Assembly: GCF_900107965.1 (NCBI RefSeq)
Contig: NZ_FNVU01000009.1
Span: 186,001-250,000 of the forward strand
Length of the DNA stretch: 64,000 nucleotides
Direction: 5' to 3'
Source: Actinacidiphila yanglinensis
GTDB taxonomy: Bacteria > Actinomycetota > Actinomycetes > Streptomycetales > Streptomycetaceae
The position numbers and the translations under genes were made by a program. Numbering within the stretch: the stretch's first letter is position 1; each line of letters begins with the position of its first letter. Below the pieces are notes generated by a model, which was not told the origin of the DNA, searched no databases, and was given only the letters and a program-made list of their open reading frames with translations. Positions 51,018-59,985 of the stretch are shown piece by piece.

Positions 51018-52688
51018 TCAGCCGAGTTCGAGGTCGGCCACGGTGCGGACCACCGCGTCCTTGCGCAGGGTGACCGTCTCCGGCGTGGACTCGGCCGGCG
51101 CCGGCTCGGCGGCGGCCGGCGCGGCGTCGGGCGCGGGGCCGCCGTTCGACGGCAGCAGGGCGAGCACCGCCGCGCGCTGGGCCGCCGGCGTCTCCTCGTC
51201 GAACGGGTCGGGCGTGGCGGGCACCTGGAGCCGCAGCACGGGACCGGTGCCGAGCCGGGCGTAGCCGCGGCCGGGGGGCACCTCCCCGGCGGGCGTGGTG
51301 CGCTGCGGCGCCCCGAGGACGGCCTGCACGTGCTCGGGGGCCAGCGGCCCGAGCACCACCCGGGCCCGGGTCTGGGAGATCACCACCGGCGCCAGCGCCT
51401 CGGTCGCGTCGAGCTGGTCGGCCACCGCGACCGCGACGTTCGCGGTGCGGCCGTGCCGCAGCGGTACGTCGAGCAGCGCCTGCGGGTCGGGCCGGCCCTC
51501 GGCGAGGGCGAGTTGGGTGAGCGCGGTCGGCCGGTCGACGACGATCCACAGCGGCCGCCGCACGTCCTCGGCGACCGGGTTCCCGGCCTGCCGGGCCCGG
51601 TTCACCGCGATCAGCCGCCGCTCGGTCTCGTGCGCGGCCCACTCCAGCGTCGCCGACGCCCCGAGCAGGCCGTCCTCGACGGCGAGCACGCCAGGCCGCC
51701 CGGTCAGGCACGCGTACTCCCCGGTGCCGCTGCCGTCCACGACCACCACGTCGCCGTGCACCAGCGCCTGGAGCGCGATCGACCGCAGCAGGCTCGTCGT
51801 GCCGGTGCCGGGCTGGCCGAGCGCCAGCAGGTGGGGCTCGGTGGAGCGGGCACCGGTACGCCACACCACCGGCGGCGCGTCCCGGGTGGCCGGCTCCTGG
51901 CCGGCGCTTGCCGGGTCGTCGTCGTCCGCCGGCACCGCGACCGGCACCGTCCGCTGCACCGTGTCGGTGTCGGTGAAGCCGAGCACCGTCTCGCCCGGGG
52001 AGGTGACGAACCGCTGCGCGACGATGTCGGTCGGCAGCGGCGGCAGGGCGGTGAGGGTGAGGTGGTTCTCCTCCTCGTTCCAGTCGAAGCGGTACTCGCG
52101 GCCGCGGCCGGCCTTCGCGTGCAGCAACTGCTCCACCCGCGCACGGGAGTCCGCCTCGCCGTCGGTGAAGTAGGCCGGGTAGCGCAGGTGCAGCCGCACC
52201 AGCCGGCCGTCCTCGAACGCGTACGAGTCGAACGCCCGGTCCCAGCCGCCGTCGTGGGCGTACAGCGGCGCCGGGTCGCCCGCGTCCGACAGGTACGGCA
52301 CCAGCGCCTCGTACAGCGACTGGAGGCGCACGCCTTCCGCCTCGCTCGGGCCGGTCGGCGCGGGTGCGGTGCGGTCCCGGCCCATCCACGCGGCCGACGC
52401 GATCAGCGCGATGACGCCGATGATCGGCCCGTACGGCATCATCGCCACGATCACGACGGCCGCGGCGGCCAGCAGCAGGGCCGGCCCGCGCCGGTCCTTG
52501 GGGGTGCGGCCCCACCACCCGCCGGCCCAGGACGCCTGCCTGCGCATGCCTCGGGCGATGGTGATGACGGGGTGCAGCACGTCGCTGGCGCCGTCGGCCG
52601 CGGTACGCGCCAGATCACGGCTGCGGACGAGCGCCGGTCGGGTGCTGAGGATGCTGGGGAGGGGACGCCTGGCCACGGGTTGCTCCAT
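51018..52688 (-). CDS. sffA: SffA, SpoIIIE/FtsK-like sporulation protein
   Basis: A 556-residue protein. Two transmembrane helices lie at about residues 69-101. An alpha/beta region follows (about 115-250), then an FtsK/SpoIIIE-like ATPase domain (about 275-490). The P-loop reads GQPGTGTTS at 291-299: the canonical Lys is Thr. Walker-B-like PLWIVVDRP is present. In S. coelicolor SffA is brought to sporulation septa by SmeA, and loss of smeA disturbs chromosome segregation and spore maturation. It lies 189 bases downstream of smeA on the same strand. Confidence 0.88.
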   Translation of the reverse strand: MEQPVARRPLPSILSTRPALVRSRDLARTAADGASDVLHPVITIARGMRRQASWAGGWWGRTPKDRRGPALLLAAAAVVIVAMMPYGPIIGVIALIASAAWMGRDRTAPAPTGPSEAEGVRLQSLYEALVPYLSDAGDPAPLYAHDGGWDRAFDSYAFEDGRLVRLHLRYPAYFTDGEADSRARVEQLLHAKAGRGREYRFDWNEEENHLTLTALPPLPTDIVAQRFVTSPGETVLGFTDTDTVQRTVPVAVPADDDDPASAGQEPATRDAPPVVWRTGARSTEPHLLALGQPGTGTTSLLRSIALQALVHGDVVVVDGSGTGEYACLTGRPGVLAVEDGLLGASATLEWAAHETERRLIAVNRARQAGNPVAEDVRRPLWIVVDRPTALTQLALAEGRPDPQALLDVPLRHGRTANVAVAVADQLDATEALAPVVISQTRARVVLGPLAPEHVQAVLGAPQRTTPAGEVPPGRGYARLGTGPVLRLQVPATPDPFDEETPAAQRAAVLALLPSNGGPAPDAAPAAAEPAPAESTPETVTLRKDAVVRTVADLELG

Positions 52689-52877
52689 GGGTGGTTCGGG
52701 TGGGGGACGGCGCGGTCGGACGCCGATGCGCGGGGGGACACGCGCGGAGAGCCGCCGGGAACGCGGCTGGGGTGCAGCGGGAGCGGTGCGGGGAACGGGG
52801 TGCGGGCCCGGGAGCGGATCGACCGCTGCCGGGCCCGCGGTGGGGGGAGGGGCAGGAGTGGCCGTCGGAGGACGGCG

Positions 52878-53072
52878 CTAGATCTTGAGCCCGCCGATCA
52901 GGCTGGCCAGGCTCGCTCCGCCCGCCGTGATGCTGGGGGCGATGGCGGTGCCCGCGAGGTAGAACCCGAAGAGGGCGCAGACCACTCCGTGGGACACCTT
53001 CAGGCCGTCCTTGCGGAAGAACAGGAAGCAGATGACGCCGAGAAGCACGACGCCGGAGATGGACAGGATCAT
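52878..53072 (-). CDS. smeA: SmeA, small sporulation membrane protein
   Basis: A 64-residue protein with two hydrophobic helices (ILSISGVVLLGVICFLFF and HGVVCALFGFYLAGTAI) around a short basic loop (RKDGLKVS). Size, topology and position before the FtsK-like gene match SmeA, which localises to sporulation septa and recruits SffA. AGGAG lies 8 bases before the ATG. Confidence 0.9.
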   Translation of the reverse strand: MILSISGVVLLGVICFLFFRKDGLKVSHGVVCALFGFYLAGTAIAPSITAGGASLASLIGGLKI

Positions 53073-53388
53073 GGGGCTCTTCTCCTGAGGTGATGGGGAC
53101 GGTCACCGTGAGTTCTTCCAGGCTCACAAAAAGTAATAGATCGCGCGCGGTGGCAAATGGGTGATTTGTAGACGATTTCCACCACGTGGGTGAGCCGGTG
53201 CGCCCCGCGCGGTGGGCCTGGCTGCGGATGCCGCGTGGATATGCCGCTCCCTCCGGCCCCTTCGCGGGAAGGGGCCGCCCCTGCCCCGCGGTGCGGCCGG
53301 CCCGCGCCGGTGGCGCAGTCACCTCGTCCGATCGGGTGACCGCGAGCCGCCGGGGTGACGCCCGGGACCGGTCCGGCAGGATGGCGGG
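53073..53388. other. Divergent promoter region of smeA
   Basis: A 316-base gap between smeA (minus) and the kinase-like gene (plus). The smeA-proximal half (53115-53185) is AT-rich for this genome and contains CAAAT (53154-53158) and ATTTG (53164-53168) as an inverted repeat, plus TATTAC on the minus strand as a possible -10. smeA expression is known to depend on whi genes in S. coelicolor; I could not recognise a WhiG or WhiA site with confidence. Confidence 0.45.
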
Positions 53389-54015
53389 GTGCAGCCGACC
53401 CCCATCTCCTGGCCCAAGCTCGCCGAGGCACTCGCCGGCCGGATCGCCGGCGGCCGGCCGCCCGGCCCCTGGTGGCGGGTCGCCGTGGACGGCGCCCCCG
53501 CCGCGCGCCCGGCCGACCTCGCCGACGCCGTCGCCGCCGCGCTGCCCGCCCTCGGCCGGCCCGTCCTGCGGGTCAGCGCCGACGGCTTCTGGCGCCCCGC
53601 CTCGCTCCGCCTGGAGTACGGCCACGAGGACGTCGACGCCTACTACCAGCTCTGGCTGGACACCGGGGCGCTGCGCCGCGAGGTGCTCGACCCGCTGGGA
53701 CCCGGCGGCACCGGCCGCGCCCTGCCCTCGCTGCGCGATCCGGCCACCGACCGCTCCACCCGGGCCGACTACGTCGAACTCCCCCCCGGCGGCGTGCTGT
53801 TGCTCGACGGCCCGCTGCTGCTGGGGCAGGGACTGCCGCTCGACCTCACCGTCCACCTGCGGCTGTCCCCGGCCGCCCTGGCCCGGCGCACCCCGCCCGA
53901 CGAGCGGTGGACCCTGCCCGCCTACGACCGCTACGCCCGGGAGGCGCTGCCCGAGGAGGCCGCGGACATCCTGGTCCGCGCGGACGACCCGGCGCACCCC
54001 GCGTGGACCGGGTGA
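53389..54015 (+). CDS. Uridine kinase-like protein lacking the P-loop
   Basis: A 208-residue protein. It keeps the fold landmarks of the actinobacterial uridine-kinase group: VLRVSADGFWRPASLRLEYG, HEDVDAYYQLWLDTGALRRE, ADYVELPPGGVLLLDGPLLL, and a C-terminal DERWTLPAYDRYA helix. The Walker A position reads VDGAPAARPADLA (residues 33-45) with no GxxxxGK[ST], so ATP phosphoryl transfer by the usual route is unlikely. It is probably a pseudo-kinase or a kinase with altered binding. GTG 53389 is used. Confidence 0.8.
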   Translation: MQPTPISWPKLAEALAGRIAGGRPPGPWWRVAVDGAPAARPADLADAVAAALPALGRPVLRVSADGFWRPASLRLEYGHEDVDAYYQLWLDTGALRREVLDPLGPGGTGRALPSLRDPATDRSTRADYVELPPGGVLLLDGPLLLGQGLPLDLTVHLRLSPAALARRTPPDERWTLPAYDRYAREALPEEAADILVRADDPAHPAWTG

Positions 54016-54225
54016 CGGGAGAAGCGCTGCGGGCCCGCCGGGACGTAGGGCGACGCGCGCGGGGCATCGGCCGCGGGGTGCCGCCCGCGGGCCCGCGGCG
54101 GGCCGAACACCCGCGCCCGAGCGCGGGTTTCGGGTGCTTGGCGGCACCCGTCCCGACCTGTCCCCGTCCCCCGCCGGGCCCGCCTTGCCCTGGGGCGGCG
54201 CCCACCGCTAGCGTCCACGAGCACC

Positions 54226-55242
54226 ATGACTGTCGCCACCGCGCCGCTGACCCCTGAGCACATACCCCTCGCCGTCCAGCGGTACGACCGCTGGTTCGCC
54301 CGGGCCCGGCGCCCTCCTTCGCAGCGGTCCTGGCTCGCCGACGGTCCGGTGCGCGGCGAGGAACTGCTCGGCAAGCTCCATCAGCTCCCCGGGATCGAGG
54401 CCGTCCGCGCCCTCGACGGCGAAGGCGGTCTGATCGGTCACCTCGCGGCCGTCCCGCTGAACATCGCCCCCGACGACCCCGCCGCCCTGCGCAGCCACCC
54501 GCGCTCCGCGCTCGTCCCGCACGGCGGCCACGCGCTGCCCTCCGGCCGGGAGAGCGAGGTGCTGCGGGCGCTGTACGTACGCGTCGCCGAACGGCTCGTC
54601 GCCGACCGCCGGCTGGTGCACTACGTCGACGTGCCGGCCGGCGAGGTCGGCACCACGCCCTGGTCGGACCTCGGCTTCGGCCGGGAGCGGGTGCACGGCC
54701 TGATGGCGGTCAAGGCCCGCGGGCGGCAGCCGCGCGGGGTGGAGGGCCTGGCCATCCGCCGGGCCGGGCCCGGCGACCTGCCGCAGATCGGCCGGATGGC
54801 GGCCGAGTCGGCGCGGCGGCAGCGCGGCAGCGCGACGTTCCAGCCGCAGCCGGAGGGAGCGCTCGCGGCGCTGCGCGTGCACTACGCGGGCGCGCTCGCC
54901 GACACCCGGTGCGGCGCGTGGATCGCCTCCCGCCGCGGCGAGGAGATCGGCATGGTGCTCCTGGTGCCCGCCGAGCCCGACCCCGTCGTCCCCGCGTCCT
55001 GCGCCGAACTCGTCGAGGCGTACGTCGAACCCGCGTTCCGGGGCGAGGGGATCAGCCGGGTGCTCCTCGCCACCGCCCTGGCGTGGGCGTACGACGGCGG
55101 GCACCGCTACATGTCGGCGCGCTGGCCGTCCGCCTCGCCGCTCGCGGCCGGGCACTTCCCCGCGATCGGGTTCCGCCCGGTCGCCTACCGGCTCTCCCGC
55201 ACGCTCGACGCCCGCCTCACGGGTGCCCCCGGCACGTACTGA
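54226..55242 (+). CDS. GNAT family N-acetyltransferase
   Basis: A 338-residue protein made of two GNAT-like halves. The C-terminal half (about 165-335) has AIRRAGPGDLPQIGRMAAES, VEAYVEPAFRGEGISRVLLA (the acetyl-CoA loop appears as FRGEGIS), and GHFPAIGFRPVAYRLSR. The N-terminal half (about 1-160) has LYVRVAERLVADRRLVHYVD and GFGRERVHGLMAVK and may be a degenerate second domain. Substrate unknown. Confidence 0.88.
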   Translation: MTVATAPLTPEHIPLAVQRYDRWFARARRPPSQRSWLADGPVRGEELLGKLHQLPGIEAVRALDGEGGLIGHLAAVPLNIAPDDPAALRSHPRSALVPHGGHALPSGRESEVLRALYVRVAERLVADRRLVHYVDVPAGEVGTTPWSDLGFGRERVHGLMAVKARGRQPRGVEGLAIRRAGPGDLPQIGRMAAESARRQRGSATFQPQPEGALAALRVHYAGALADTRCGAWIASRRGEEIGMVLLVPAEPDPVVPASCAELVEAYVEPAFRGEGISRVLLATALAWAYDGGHRYMSARWPSASPLAAGHFPAIGFRPVAYRLSRTLDARLTGAPGTY

Positions 55243-55789
55243 GCCCGGTCCGGGTCGGCCGCGGCGGGGACGCGGTCGCCGCGTACGGCGATAACGGGGC
55301 AGAGCGGGACGAAGGGGACGACCGTGAGCGAGATCACCCGATCCGTACGGTTCGGGGTCGCCCGGTGTACGCACCGTCGCCGTTGCGGGCGATTCGTCAT
55401 GGCCCGTGGTGGGCGGCGCACGCCAGGTGAGGGCCCGATGACGGACCCGCGCGGGCGCGGCCACATTCGGTGACCGCCGCACCCGGGTCGCGGAAGGGCG
55501 CCGTTTGCCCGCGCGGGAGGGCTTCCCCTACGTTCCGCTTCTGCGGGCGCGAGTCCGCTCCCCATCCGCCGGGCGGACCGCCGAGTCCTGCCACCGCCCG
55601 CTGTGCGGATCACCCGAACATCCGCATGGCAGGAGCGGGGGACCCAGGTAAGTCGCCGCCCGGAGCGAACCGCCGTACGACCGGCGCTCGCACACCCGGG
55701 CGGCTCGGGGTGAAGCCGCCGACCGCGGCCGGGCATCTCCTGCCCGAACCCGACAGCTCACCTCGCAGGCGTAGGAGAGGACATCCCCC
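55243..55789. other. Long 5' region of the LysM-M23 gene
   Basis: A 547-base gap. The last third is the ydaO-type riboswitch (55621-55772). Upstream (55243-55620) I see no coding frame. A hairpin-like AGCGGGCGGTGGCAG/CTGCCACCGCCCGC relation at about 55590-55610 may belong to an extended leader or expression platform of the opposite register. The promoter should lie around 55480-55560. Confidence 0.45.
55621..55772 (+). promoter_or_regulatory. ydaO/yuaA c-di-AMP riboswitch
   Basis: The conserved blocks are recognisable: GGAGCGGGGGACCCAGGT at the 5' side, CGGGGTGAAGCCG in the middle, and CCGAACCCGACAGCTCACCTC then GCAGGCG at the 3' side. In Streptomyces this element controls cell-wall hydrolases such as rpfA, and here it precedes a LysM-M23 hydrolase. 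Ends are approximate. Confidence 0.85.
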
Positions 55790-56569
55790 ATGCCCGCACA
55801 CAACCGGCATCGCAGGACCCGGACCCGCAACACCCGCGGCCTGACCCGCCTGTACACCGCGGCCGCCGCCGGCGGCGCCGCCCTCGTCGTGCCGCTGGTC
55901 GCCGCGACCCACGCCGGCGCGGCCACTCCGGCCGCGAGCACGACCGTGGCCTCGACCACCTACAAGGTCGTCAAGGGCGACACGCTCGCCAAGATCGCGA
56001 CCGCGCACCACGTCAAGGGCGGCTGGAAGCAGCTCTACCAGGACAACAAGTCCGTCATCGGCGCGAACCCCGGCCTGATCCACCCGGGCACCGTGCTGAC
56101 CCTCGGCGCCCCCGCGAAGGCCGTGGTGAAGGCGAAGCCCGCCGCCGCGACCACCGCGTCGACGGGCTGGATGAAGCCGGTCGGCGACGCGGCCATCGGG
56201 ACCGGTTACAAGGCGTCGGGCTCGCTGTGGTCCAGCGGCTCGCACACCGGCGTCGACTTCCTGGTCGGCACCGGCACCCCGGTGCACGTCGTGGCCGCCG
56301 GCACGGTCGTCTCGGCCGGGGCGGACGGCGCGTACGGCAACGACGTGATCGTCCGGCACGCCGACGGCAAGTACACCCTGTACGGGCACCTGTCGCAGAC
56401 CCTGGTCAGTGCCGGCCAGTCCGTCACCGAGGGCCAGGAGATCGGCATCTCGGGCGCGACCGGCAACGTGACCGGCCCGCACCTCCACTTCGAGGTGCGC
56501 ACCACGCCGTCCTACGGCTCGGACATCGACCCGGTCGCCTACATGGCCGGGCACGGCGTCACCATCTGA
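55790..56569 (+). CDS. Secreted LysM-M23 peptidoglycan endopeptidase
   Basis: A 259-residue exoprotein. The N-terminus is Arg/His/Thr-rich and leads into a signal peptide (AAAAGGAALVVPLVAATHAGA). A LysM domain (about 58-105; TYKVVKGDTLAKIATAHHVK) binds peptidoglycan. The M23 domain has the zinc ligands His and Asp in GSHTGVDFLVG and His in GPHLHFEVR, with YGHLSQ. It cuts peptide cross-links, as expected for germination, growth or sporulation. It is controlled by the c-di-AMP riboswitch upstream. Confidence 0.94.
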   Translation: MPAHNRHRRTRTRNTRGLTRLYTAAAAGGAALVVPLVAATHAGAATPAASTTVASTTYKVVKGDTLAKIATAHHVKGGWKQLYQDNKSVIGANPGLIHPGTVLTLGAPAKAVVKAKPAAATTASTGWMKPVGDAAIGTGYKASGSLWSSGSHTGVDFLVGTGTPVHVVAAGTVVSAGADGAYGNDVIVRHADGKYTLYGHLSQTLVSAGQSVTEGQEIGISGATGNVTGPHLHFEVRTTPSYGSDIDPVAYMAGHGVTI

Positions 56570-56599
56570 CACCCGTGACAGGGGCGCCCGCGGGCGCCC

Positions 56600-56638
56600 G
56601 GCGTGCCCGTCCGGTCCACTCGACCTGGCGGGCACGCC
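56600..56638 (+). terminator. Hairpin after the M23 peptidase gene
   Basis: GGCGTGCCCG (56600-56609) pairs with CGGGCACGCC (56629-56638). A second palindrome, GGGCGCCCGCGGGCGCCC (56582-56599), lies directly before it. Both sit between convergent genes. Confidence 0.7.
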
Positions 56639-56689
56639 CGCGCGTTCGGGCCGGACGCGCCGCACCTACCCACCCGACTGCAGCCGTAC

Positions 56690-59530
56690 TCACCCGACCA
56701 GGGACGCCAGTTCACCGCGGGAGACGACGCCCAGCTTCGGATACGCCTTGTACAGGTGGTACCCGACCGTCCGCGGGCTGAGGAACAGCCGGGCGGCGAT
56801 GTCCTTGTTCGACAGGCCCTCGGCGGCCAGCCGGACGATCTGCGACTCCTGCGGGGTCAGCCCGGCCTGCTCGGCGAGCGACCTCGTCTCCTGAGGGACC
56901 GTCACAGGCGCACCGGACGCGCCGAGTTCACCGCGGGCCCGATCGGCCCACGGACGCGCGCCGAGCCGCTCGAACACCTCCAGCGCGGCGCGCAGATGGC
57001 CGGCCGCCTCGCTCCTGCGCCGGGCCCGCCGCAGCCACTCCCCGTACAGCAGCTCGGTGCGGGCCGTCTCCAGCGCGCGCCGGTGCGGGTCGTGCCCGGC
57101 CAGCGCGGCGGTGAAGTACGCCTCCGCCTGCGCGTCGGGAGCCAGCAGGGCCCGGCAGCGGGCCACCACGGCGTCCGCCCAGCCCTGCCCGGCGCGCCGC
57201 GCCCACCGCTCGAACCGCGCGAACGGCTCGGCGGCGCGCGCGGGTTGGCCCACGCGTACCGCCGCCTCCACCAGGTCGGGCACGCTGCGGGTCGCGGAGA
57301 TCTGGTGCCGCAGTGACGGGTCGGCGAGCAACTCCAGCCGTTCCAGGGCCGATCGGGCGCGGCCCAGGCCGAGTTCGAGCAGCCCCTGCGACCAGTACGC
57401 CCACGCGGCGCCCGGCGCGACCGGAGCACCCGGCGCGGCGGCCAGCGCCTCGGCGACCCGGCCGCGACAGACCTCCTCCTCGCCGCGCAGCGCCGCCACC
57501 TGCGCCAGCGCGCCGCTCAACTGGCTGACCCACTGGGCCTGCTGGGTGTCCCGGGAGATCCGCAGTCCCTCGGCCGCGGTGGCCAGGGCGTCGTCGAGCC
57601 GCGACTCGAAGATCTCCACCTCGGCGCGGAAGAACAGCACCGTCGCCAGCCGCCCCACCCCGCCGCTGTCCCGGCACTCCGCGGCGAGCGCGGCGGCCAG
57701 TTCGTACGACTCCGCGTCCTGCCCGCGTACCAGACCCGCCGCGCACAGCATCACCGTCTCCCGCGGGTCGGTCCGGCCCCCGGCGGCGGCCCGCACCGCG
57801 GCGGCGGCCTCCGGAACGGTGGCGGGCGGGGACGCTGAGTCGGCGTCGGCGTCGGCGTCAGTATCCGTGTCGGTGCCGGTGTCCGCTTCCGTGTCCGGGT
57901 GGGCCAGCGCTCCGGTCAGGAAGCCCGCGACGTGGCGGATCGGGGTGCCCGGGGGCAACTCCAGTGCCGCCAGCCGCCGTACGGTCGCGTCGACCTCGTC
58001 CGCGCCCAGGTACCAGGCGGTGTGCACCGCCTGCACCAGCATCCGCCCGGCCCGCTCGGGGTCGGCCGCGGCCGCCGCGCCGGCGCCCTCCAGCAGCATC
58101 CGGTGCGCGCCGGGGAACGCGCCCTGCCAGAAGTCCGCGAGCGCCCGTACGTACAGCGCCCGGGCGCGCACCACCGCCTCGGCGGCGGAGCCGGGCGGCA
58201 GCACCGGGCCCGCGGCGCGGGCGGCCTGCTCGGCGAAGTCCCTGGCCCGGGGCAGCTCGCCGGCCTCCGAGGCGGCCTCTGCCGCGAGCAGGAGCCGCCC
58301 GGCGCGCGCGGCGGCGTCGGTGCTCAGCCGGGCCGCGCGCTCGTAGGCGACCGAGGCGGCGGAGTGCCCGCTGCGCTCGCGGGCCCGGTGGGCGGTCGCC
58401 TCCAGGGCGGCGGCCACCTCCTCGTCCGGGCCGGTCGCGGCCATCGCCAGGTGCCAGGCGCGGTGGTCGGGGTCGTGCACCGGGTCGCACGCCTCCGCCA
58501 GGGCCCGGTGCGCTGCCAGCCGCTCCGGCAGCGCCGCCCGCTGGTGGATCGCGGCGCGCATCAAGGGGTGGCGGAACCGCAGCCGGTCCTCCTCGTCGAC
58601 CAGCACGATCCCGGCGTCCTGCGCGGGTGGCAGGTCGTCCACACCGACGCCGAGCGCGGTGGCGGCCGCCAGGAGGATGTCGGGGTCGCCCGTGTGGTCC
58701 GCGGCGGCGATCAGCAGCAGCGTCCGGGTGCCGGGCGGCAGGTCGCCGACCCGGCCGTGGAAGGCGGCCTCCAGCCTGCTGGTCAGCGGCAGCACGTCGG
58801 CGACCGGGCCGGGACCGCCCGTGCCCGCCGCGCCGCCCGGGTCCAGGGTGAGCGGCAGTTCCAGCAGCGCCAGCGGGTTGCCCTGCGCCTCGGCCAGCAC
58901 CCGGCGGCGTACGGCGGGGCCCAGGGCCGCGCCCCGCTCGGCCAGCAGAGCGCCGGCCGCCGCCTCGTCCAGCCCGCCCAGCCGCACCTCCGGCAGGCCC
59001 CGCGCGGCGAACGACCCCTCGCCGTCACGGGCCGCGAAGAGCATCACCACGCCCTCCGCGTCCAGCCGCCGGGCGGCGAAGGCCAGTGCGTCGGCGGACG
59101 CCCGGTCCAGCCACTGGGCGTCGTCCACGACGCACAGCAGCGGCCCGTCGCCCGCGTGACCCGACAGCAGCGACAGCACCGCGAGCCCCACGAACATCGG
59201 CTCGCCGGGGGTGCCCGCCGACAGCCCGAACGCCGCACGCAGCGCTCGCTGTTGCGGCTCCGGCACCGACCCGATCGCCCCCATCGCCCTGCGCAGCAGC
59301 AACTCCAGCCCGGCGTACGGGAGTTCGGCTTCGAACTCGACTCCGGAGCCGCGTACCACGGTCATGCCCGCGGGGGCCGGCGCGTTCGCCTGCCCGAGCG
59401 CGTGCGCGAGCAGCGCGGTCTTGCCGATCCCGGCCGGCCCGCGGACCACCAGCACCCCGCTGCGGCCCGCCCGCGCGCCGGCCAGCAGCGCCTCGACCGT
59501 GCCCGCCTCGGCTTCCCGTCCATGCAGCAT
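56690..59530 (-). CDS. LuxR family regulator with AAA domain (LAL type)
   Basis: A 946-residue regulator. The N-terminal AAA/AAA_16 domain has Walker A GPAGIGKT (residues 31-38) and Walker B LLCVVDDAQWLD. A long TPR-like helical region follows, including a run of alternating Asp/Ala/Thr (about residues 540-560). The C-terminal LuxR helix-turn-helix is LTPQESQIVRLAAEGLSNKD followed by IAARLFLSPRTVGYHLYKAY. LAL proteins often activate secondary-metabolite or maltose-type operons, but no target is adjacent. I chose ATG 59530, the usual MLHGRE start; the open frame further upstream is repeat sequence. Confidence 0.92.
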   Translation of the reverse strand: MLHGREAEAGTVEALLAGARAGRSGVLVVRGPAGIGKTALLAHALGQANAPAPAGMTVVRGSGVEFEAELPYAGLELLLRRAMGAIGSVPEPQQRALRAAFGLSAGTPGEPMFVGLAVLSLLSGHAGDGPLLCVVDDAQWLDRASADALAFAARRLDAEGVVMLFAARDGEGSFAARGLPEVRLGGLDEAAAGALLAERGAALGPAVRRRVLAEAQGNPLALLELPLTLDPGGAAGTGGPGPVADVLPLTSRLEAAFHGRVGDLPPGTRTLLLIAAADHTGDPDILLAAATALGVGVDDLPPAQDAGIVLVDEEDRLRFRHPLMRAAIHQRAALPERLAAHRALAEACDPVHDPDHRAWHLAMAATGPDEEVAAALEATAHRARERSGHSAASVAYERAARLSTDAAARAGRLLLAAEAASEAGELPRARDFAEQAARAAGPVLPPGSAAEAVVRARALYVRALADFWQGAFPGAHRMLLEGAGAAAAADPERAGRMLVQAVHTAWYLGADEVDATVRRLAALELPPGTPIRHVAGFLTGALAHPDTEADTGTDTDTDADADADSASPPATVPEAAAAVRAAAGGRTDPRETVMLCAAGLVRGQDAESYELAAALAAECRDSGGVGRLATVLFFRAEVEIFESRLDDALATAAEGLRISRDTQQAQWVSQLSGALAQVAALRGEEEVCRGRVAEALAAAPGAPVAPGAAWAYWSQGLLELGLGRARSALERLELLADPSLRHQISATRSVPDLVEAAVRVGQPARAAEPFARFERWARRAGQGWADAVVARCRALLAPDAQAEAYFTAALAGHDPHRRALETARTELLYGEWLRRARRRSEAAGHLRAALEVFERLGARPWADRARGELGASGAPVTVPQETRSLAEQAGLTPQESQIVRLAAEGLSNKDIAARLFLSPRTVGYHLYKAYPKLGVVSRGELASLVG

Positions 59531-59985
59531 GCGGTGCACGCTAACCGACGCCGGGCCCCTGTGGTGCCGTGTGCCGGCGGTTCCGGGACCACCTGCCGCC
59601 GGCCGCCCGCAGCGTTCTCCCCGTGGGGCGTCGCGGGGGAGGTGGCCTCGCGCGCCTCTTGGTCGGTGCGGCTCCTGCGTGCGCGCTGCGGCGGCCCGGG
59701 CCCTTGGGAGGCTATTCGCGCGCCTCGTGTGCTGAGGCTGTCCTGGCTTCTGGGCGATGGGCCTCGCGGGCCCTCTGGTGGGTGCGGCTGCGGGGTGCGC
59801 GCTGCGGCGGCCCGGGCCCTTGGGGAGGTATCCCCGCGTCCCCCTGGGGCGGTGTGGCTCCACCGTGCCTGCCACGGGAGCCCGGCACTGCTGCCGACCC
59901 GCACCGGGCGCGCGGTCCGGCGGTGCCTTCCCGGCCTCGGGTCAGCCGTTCTTCCGCTGCGGACGCCCTCGTACCGCGCAGGCCG
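59531..59985. repeat. Repeat-rich intergenic region with a 70-base direct repeat
   Basis: About 70 bases at 59642-59711 recur at 59759-59828 with few changes; both contain GTGCGCGCTGCGGCGGCCCG followed by GGCCCTTGGG. At 59571-59595 the words CCGGCGGTTCCGGGACCACC match the right arm of the palindromic element at 46334-46495 in inverted orientation. Long open frames run through on both strands but have no protein signature. It separates the LAL gene from the Rho paralogue gene, which are both on the minus strand. Confidence 0.65.

Noticed and set aside
59531..59875. N-terminal extension of the LAL regulator
   Set aside because: It reads through direct-repeat sequence; the family start MLHGRE is at 59530.
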